A stretch of 6,556 bases of DNA from an uncultured Ruminococcus sp. GTDB lineage: Bacteria > Bacillota > Clostridia > Oscillospirales > CAG-272. Positions 5,286 through 6,556 of the stretch are shown here, in pieces. Made by a program: the position numbers and the translations under genes. Position 1 is the stretch's first letter; each line of letters begins with the position of its first letter. The notes under the pieces are model-generated. The model did no database searches. It was not told the origin of the DNA and saw only the letters and a list, made by a program, of their open reading frames with translations. The stretch is from the NCBI GenBank assembly GCA_902783905.1, contig CACZSP010000062.1:1-6556 (forward strand). Reading direction: 5' to 3'.

Positions 5286-6556
5286 TTACCTGATAATTAT
5301 GCTGTCTCTTTCGGGGCCGACGGAAACGTATCCGATATGACAGCCGATCCGTTCCTCGATGAATTCGACGTATCTCTGCGCGCTGAGCGGAAGATCTGCG
5401 AATCTGCGGCAGGCGGAAACGTCGGTGCGCCAGCCGTCCAGGTATTCGAATACCGGCTTGGCGTCGGGAAGAGCGGCGGGGAAGGGAAACTCGTCGGTCT
5501 GTTTTCCGTCAAGCAGATAATGCGTGCAGACCGGGATCTTGTCCATATAAGACAGCACGTCGAGCTTGGTAAGGGCGATGCAGGTCGCAGCCTGGACTTC
5601 CACGCCGTAGCGCGTCGCCACAAGATCTATCGGTCCGACGCGGCGCGGCCTTCCGGTTTTTGCGCCGTATTCGCCGCCCGCTTCGCGGAGCTTTTCGGCG
5701 TCCTCTCCGAACCATTCGCAGGTAAACGGGCCTTCTCCGACGCAGGTGGAATAAGCTTTTACCACTCCGACGACCTCGTCGATCCTGACCGAGGGACATC
5801 CCGAACCCACCGGCGCGTAGGCGGCCGTGGTGTTGGATGAGGTGGTATAGGGAACGATACCGAAATCAAGGTCGCGGAGAGACCCGAGCTGAGCCTCGAA
5901 CAGTATGCTCTTTCCGTTCTTCTGCGCTTCGCGGAGAAGCTTTCCGGTATCGGTGACGAAGGGTCTGATCCTGAAGGCGTATTTTTCGAGCCATTCGTCG
6001 ATCTCGTCCATGGTATGCGGCGCGGCTCCGTAAACCCCGGTGATTATCAGATTTTTCCATTCAAGCAGGTCAGATAGATGCCGCCTCAGTTCCTCGGGGT
6101 AGAAGAGCTCTCCGGCGAGCACCGTCTTTTTCTGGTATTTGTCCGAGTAAAACGGCGCGATCCCCTGTCTGGTCGAGCCGTACTTTTTGTCGGCGAGCCT
6201 CGCCTCCTCAAGTCCGTCAAGCTCGCGGTGCCAGGGAAGCAGAAGAGACGCACGGTCGCTGATCTTGAGATTGTTCTCGTCGACCGTCACGCCTTTTGCC
6301 AGGACCGCTTCGGTTTCGGCGAGAAGGTTTTCCGGATCCAGCGCCACTCCGTTGCCGAGGACGTTTACGACGTTTTTGTGAAAGATACCCGACGGGAGCA
6401 GATGCAGCGCGAATTTTCCGTATTCGTTTATGACGGTGTGTCCGGCGTTGCCGCCTCCCTGATAGCGGACGACGACGTCGTATTTCTCGGTCAGCAGATC
6501 TACCATTCTGCCTTTTCCCTCGTCGCCCCAGTTGATGCCCACTACCGCACAGTTGC
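5286..6556 (-). CDS. purA: Adenylosuccinate synthetase, divergent clostridial-type (5' end cut by window edge)
   Basis: This enzyme uses GTP and aspartate to turn IMP into adenylosuccinate, the first step of the AMP branch; PurB next door does the second. The frame stays open to the window edge and reads NCAVVGINWGDEGKG there. The apparent GTG start at 6542 is therefore internal, and only a few N-terminal codons are missing. Counting that GTG as residue 1, the P-loop GDEGKG is at 6-11 with catalytic Asp7. GNAGHT (31-36) includes catalytic His35. YGSTRQGIAP is at 121-130, FEAQLGSLRDLDFG at 215-228, TSSNTTA at 234-240, the GTP/aspartate region KTGRPRRVGPID at 295-306, and TKLDVL at 325-330. The C-terminus is SVGPERDSIIIR, with a TAA stop. 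Several IMP and aspartate contact positions differ from the E. coli enzyme (see findings), which marks a subtype rather than decay. At least 422 residues fits the family. Confidence 0.96.
   Translation of the reverse strand, partial: NCAVVGINWGDEGKGRMVDLLTEKYDVVVRYQGGGNAGHTVINEYGKFALHLLPSGIFHKNVVNVLGNGVALDPENLLAETEAVLAKGVTVDENNLKISDRASLLLPWHRELDGLEEARLADKKYGSTRQGIAPFYSDKYQKKTVLAGELFYPEELRRHLSDLLEWKNLIITGVYGAAPHTMDEIDEWLEKYAFRIRPFVTDTGKLLREAQKNGKSILFEAQLGSLRDLDFGIVPYTTSSNTTAAYAPVGSGCPSVRIDEVVGVVKAYSTCVGEGPFTCEWFGEDAEKLREAGGEYGAKTGRPRRVGPIDLVATRYGVEVQAATCIALTKLDVLSYMDKIPVCTHYLLDGKQTDEFPFPAALPDAKPVFEYLDGWRTDVSACRRFADLPLSAQRYVEFIEERIGCHIGYVSVGPERDSIIIR

Noticed and set aside
6540..6542. GTG as the purA start codon
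   Set aside because: The frame is open upstream to the window edge and encodes NCAVV directly before GINWGDEGKG, which matches the normal PurA N-terminus, so the GTG is an internal Val codon.
1..6556. Accessory system such as a defence cassette, toxin-antitoxin, CRISPR or mobile element
   Set aside because: Almost every base belongs to five housekeeping nucleotide genes. There are no repeat arrays, transposase motifs or unexplained ORFs.

Overview
The window is a compact cluster of five nucleotide-biosynthesis genes, all read from the minus strand. In transcription order (high to low coordinates) they are purA (5' end cut by the window edge), purB, guaA, pyrG and purF (3' end cut by the window edge). 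Nothing looks accessory: I see no mobile element, phage gene, CRISPR array, tRNA or rRNA. The long plus-strand reading frames are antisense shadows of the GC-rich genes.

Organism: most likely a moderately GC-rich member of the Clostridia (Bacillota), perhaps an uncultured gut-type lineage. This is inferred from the divergent PurA subtype (FEAQLG and GRPRRVGPID motifs), the human-like PurB subtype (GSSAMAYKRNP), a PurF with a short Bacillus-type propeptide before its nucleophilic cysteine, and purine-rich Shine-Dalgarno sites. Family-level placement cannot be made by eye.

Layout: purA (5286-6556, partial) ends 25 nt before purB (3842-5260), with a good AAGGAG ribosome site in the gap. purB and guaA (2316-3842) share one base in a TGATG stop/start junction. 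guaA and pyrG (568-2193) are separated by the only real intergenic gap, 122 nt at 2194-2315. That gap holds two stem-loops, a small heptad direct repeat and the pyrG ribosome site, but no canonical terminator. pyrG and purF (1-571, partial) overlap by four bases in an ATGA junction.

Together the genes cover the committed first step of purine synthesis (PurF), the IMP-to-AMP branch (PurA then PurB, with PurB also acting earlier in IMP synthesis), the last step to GMP (GuaA) and the last step to CTP (PyrG). GuaA, PyrG and PurF are all glutamine amidotransferases, so three consecutive genes draw on the glutamine pool. CTP synthase embedded in a purine operon is the most notable arrangement. I do not see a previously undescribed system here. 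The items worth a second look are the guaA-pyrG spacer, the pyrG-purF coupling and the active-site substitutions in PurA.
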